The translations under genes were made by a program, and so were the position numbers. Shown piece by piece: positions 63,552 through 64,000 of a stretch of DNA of 64,000 nucleotides. The DNA is taken from contig NZ_JAGHRA010000001.1 of assembly GCF_017744015.1 (NCBI RefSeq), positions 372,001 to 436,000 on the forward strand. The letters run 5' to 3'. A model generated the notes under the pieces. The model had not been told where the DNA came from, did no database searches, and saw only the letters and a program-made list of their open reading frames with translations. This DNA is from Paracoccus sp. R12_2. GTDB taxonomy: Bacteria > Pseudomonadota > Alphaproteobacteria > Rhodobacterales > Rhodobacteraceae. Position 1 is the first letter of the stretch. Each line of letters opens with the position of its first letter.

Positions 63552-64000
63552 TATTCGCCGTCAGCCGGTTGCGTCACATCGGCATCCAGCCATTTCTGCG
63601 AGATCTCGGCCAGCTTGCCGTTTTCCTTCAGCGTCGTGATCGCGGCATCGACCTTGTCGCGCAGGGCTTGCCCGGCCTCGTCGTTGCGAAACGGCAGGGC
63701 GTTCCGGATCTCGTCGAAGGGCTTTCCGGCCAGTGCCAGCGGCAGCGGGCTTTTCGCGATCACCTGCGCCGAGGATACGCGGTCCATCACGAAGGCATCG
63801 ACGCGACCCAGCGCGGTGTCCTGTTCGATATTGCTTTCATAGGTGCGGATGTCGATCTGGTCGGCATAGGGCAGGTTGCGCAGCAACTCTTCGAAATTCG
63901 AGCCCAGATTGACCGCCACCGATTTGTCTTTAAGGCTTTCCGGGCCAGTGATCTGGTCTTCGTTCCCGGCTTTCACGACAACCTGCGCACCGTCATAGAC
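63551..64000 (-). CDS. amino-acid ABC transporter substrate-binding protein (5' end outside window)
   Basis: The frame is open to the window edge; 149 C-terminal residues are visible. They match the second lobe and tail of a family 3 solute-binding protein: L-K-D-K-S-V-A-V-N-L-G-S-N-F-E, then Y-E-S-N-I-E-Q-D-T-A-L-G-R-V-D-A-F-V-M-D near the middle, and the ending L-R-D-K-V-D-A-A-I-T-T-L-K-E-N-G-K-L-A-E-I-S-Q-K-W-L. The aspartate in V-D-A-F-V-M-D is usual for ligand binding. It is followed by the permease and ATPase genes in one operon. Confidence 0.92.
   Translation of the reverse strand, partial: VYDGAQVVVKAGNEDQITGPESLKDKSVAVNLGSNFEELLRNLPYADQIDIRTYESNIEQDTALGRVDAFVMDRVSSAQVIAKSPLPLALAGKPFDEIRNALPFRNDEAGQALRDKVDAAITTLKENGKLAEISQKWLDADVTQPADGE

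Overview
The window is high-GC DNA (about 65 percent by eye) from an alphaproteobacterium of the order Rhodobacterales, most like Paracoccus or a close relative. The main grounds are the hvrA-regA-senC-regB redox-control cluster next to a DivL-like PAS gene, a TsaE-kinase fusion leading into murU-addB-addA-trxA, the smr-Tim44-fxsA-secB block, tandem Hint-domain genes and an RTX-type surface protein. No photosynthesis gene, rRNA, tRNA, CRISPR array, transposase or integrase was seen. Most of the window is ordinary chromosomal backbone with short accessory patches.

Layout. 1-5838: mutS (cut by the window edge), then a TPP riboswitch and the thiBPQ thiamine importer. 5839-8420: an AhpD-like protein and a secreted glycine-rich RTX protein with three 390-bp repeats. 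8406-14110: an aromatic catabolism cluster with a small DUF2783 protein, an FAD monooxygenase, an MBL-fold protein, a LuxR-type regulator, a MarR regulator and hmgA; three GTTGC-N4-GCAA(C/T) inverted repeats lie between marR and hmgA. 14148-16669: two glycosyltransferases and a small cupin in unusual-composition DNA. 16670-22036: the imuA-imuB-dnaE2 mutagenesis cassette. 22272-23896: asd and a DedA membrane protein. 23900-26500: an accessory patch with a Hint-domain gene, a small lipoprotein and a broken second Hint gene that shares a 75-bp near-identical stretch with the first.

26537-33703: carbonic anhydrase, a small helical protein, a leucyl-aminopeptidase/NlpC pair, rbfA-(phosphodiester glycosidase)-truB on the minus strand, dapB and an SH3 protein. 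33795-42597: tsaE/kinase, murU, addB and addA overlap end to end and lead to trxA, joining tRNA modification, cell-wall sugar recycling and double-strand break repair in one likely operon. 42610-49319: a cupin, a polysaccharide-type protein, hslVU, a small membrane protein, smr, Tim44-like, fxsA, secB and an HD hydrolase. 49378-54101: hvrA, regA and senC divergent from regB and the DivL-like gene. 54126-61508: tamB, tamA and glucokinase. 61711-64000: a secreted orphan protein and a polar amino-acid type ABC importer that runs off the end.

Common themes: many neighbours overlap by 1-25 bases (translational coupling), and many convergent gene pairs are separated by one strong hairpin or by no bases at all. 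The most interesting spots are the GTTGC operator array, the possible two-component hydroxylase feeding HmgA, the Hint duplication with a one-base deletion, the 390-bp repeats of the RTX gene and the perfect palindrome just before secB. I did not find a clearly new multi-gene system.
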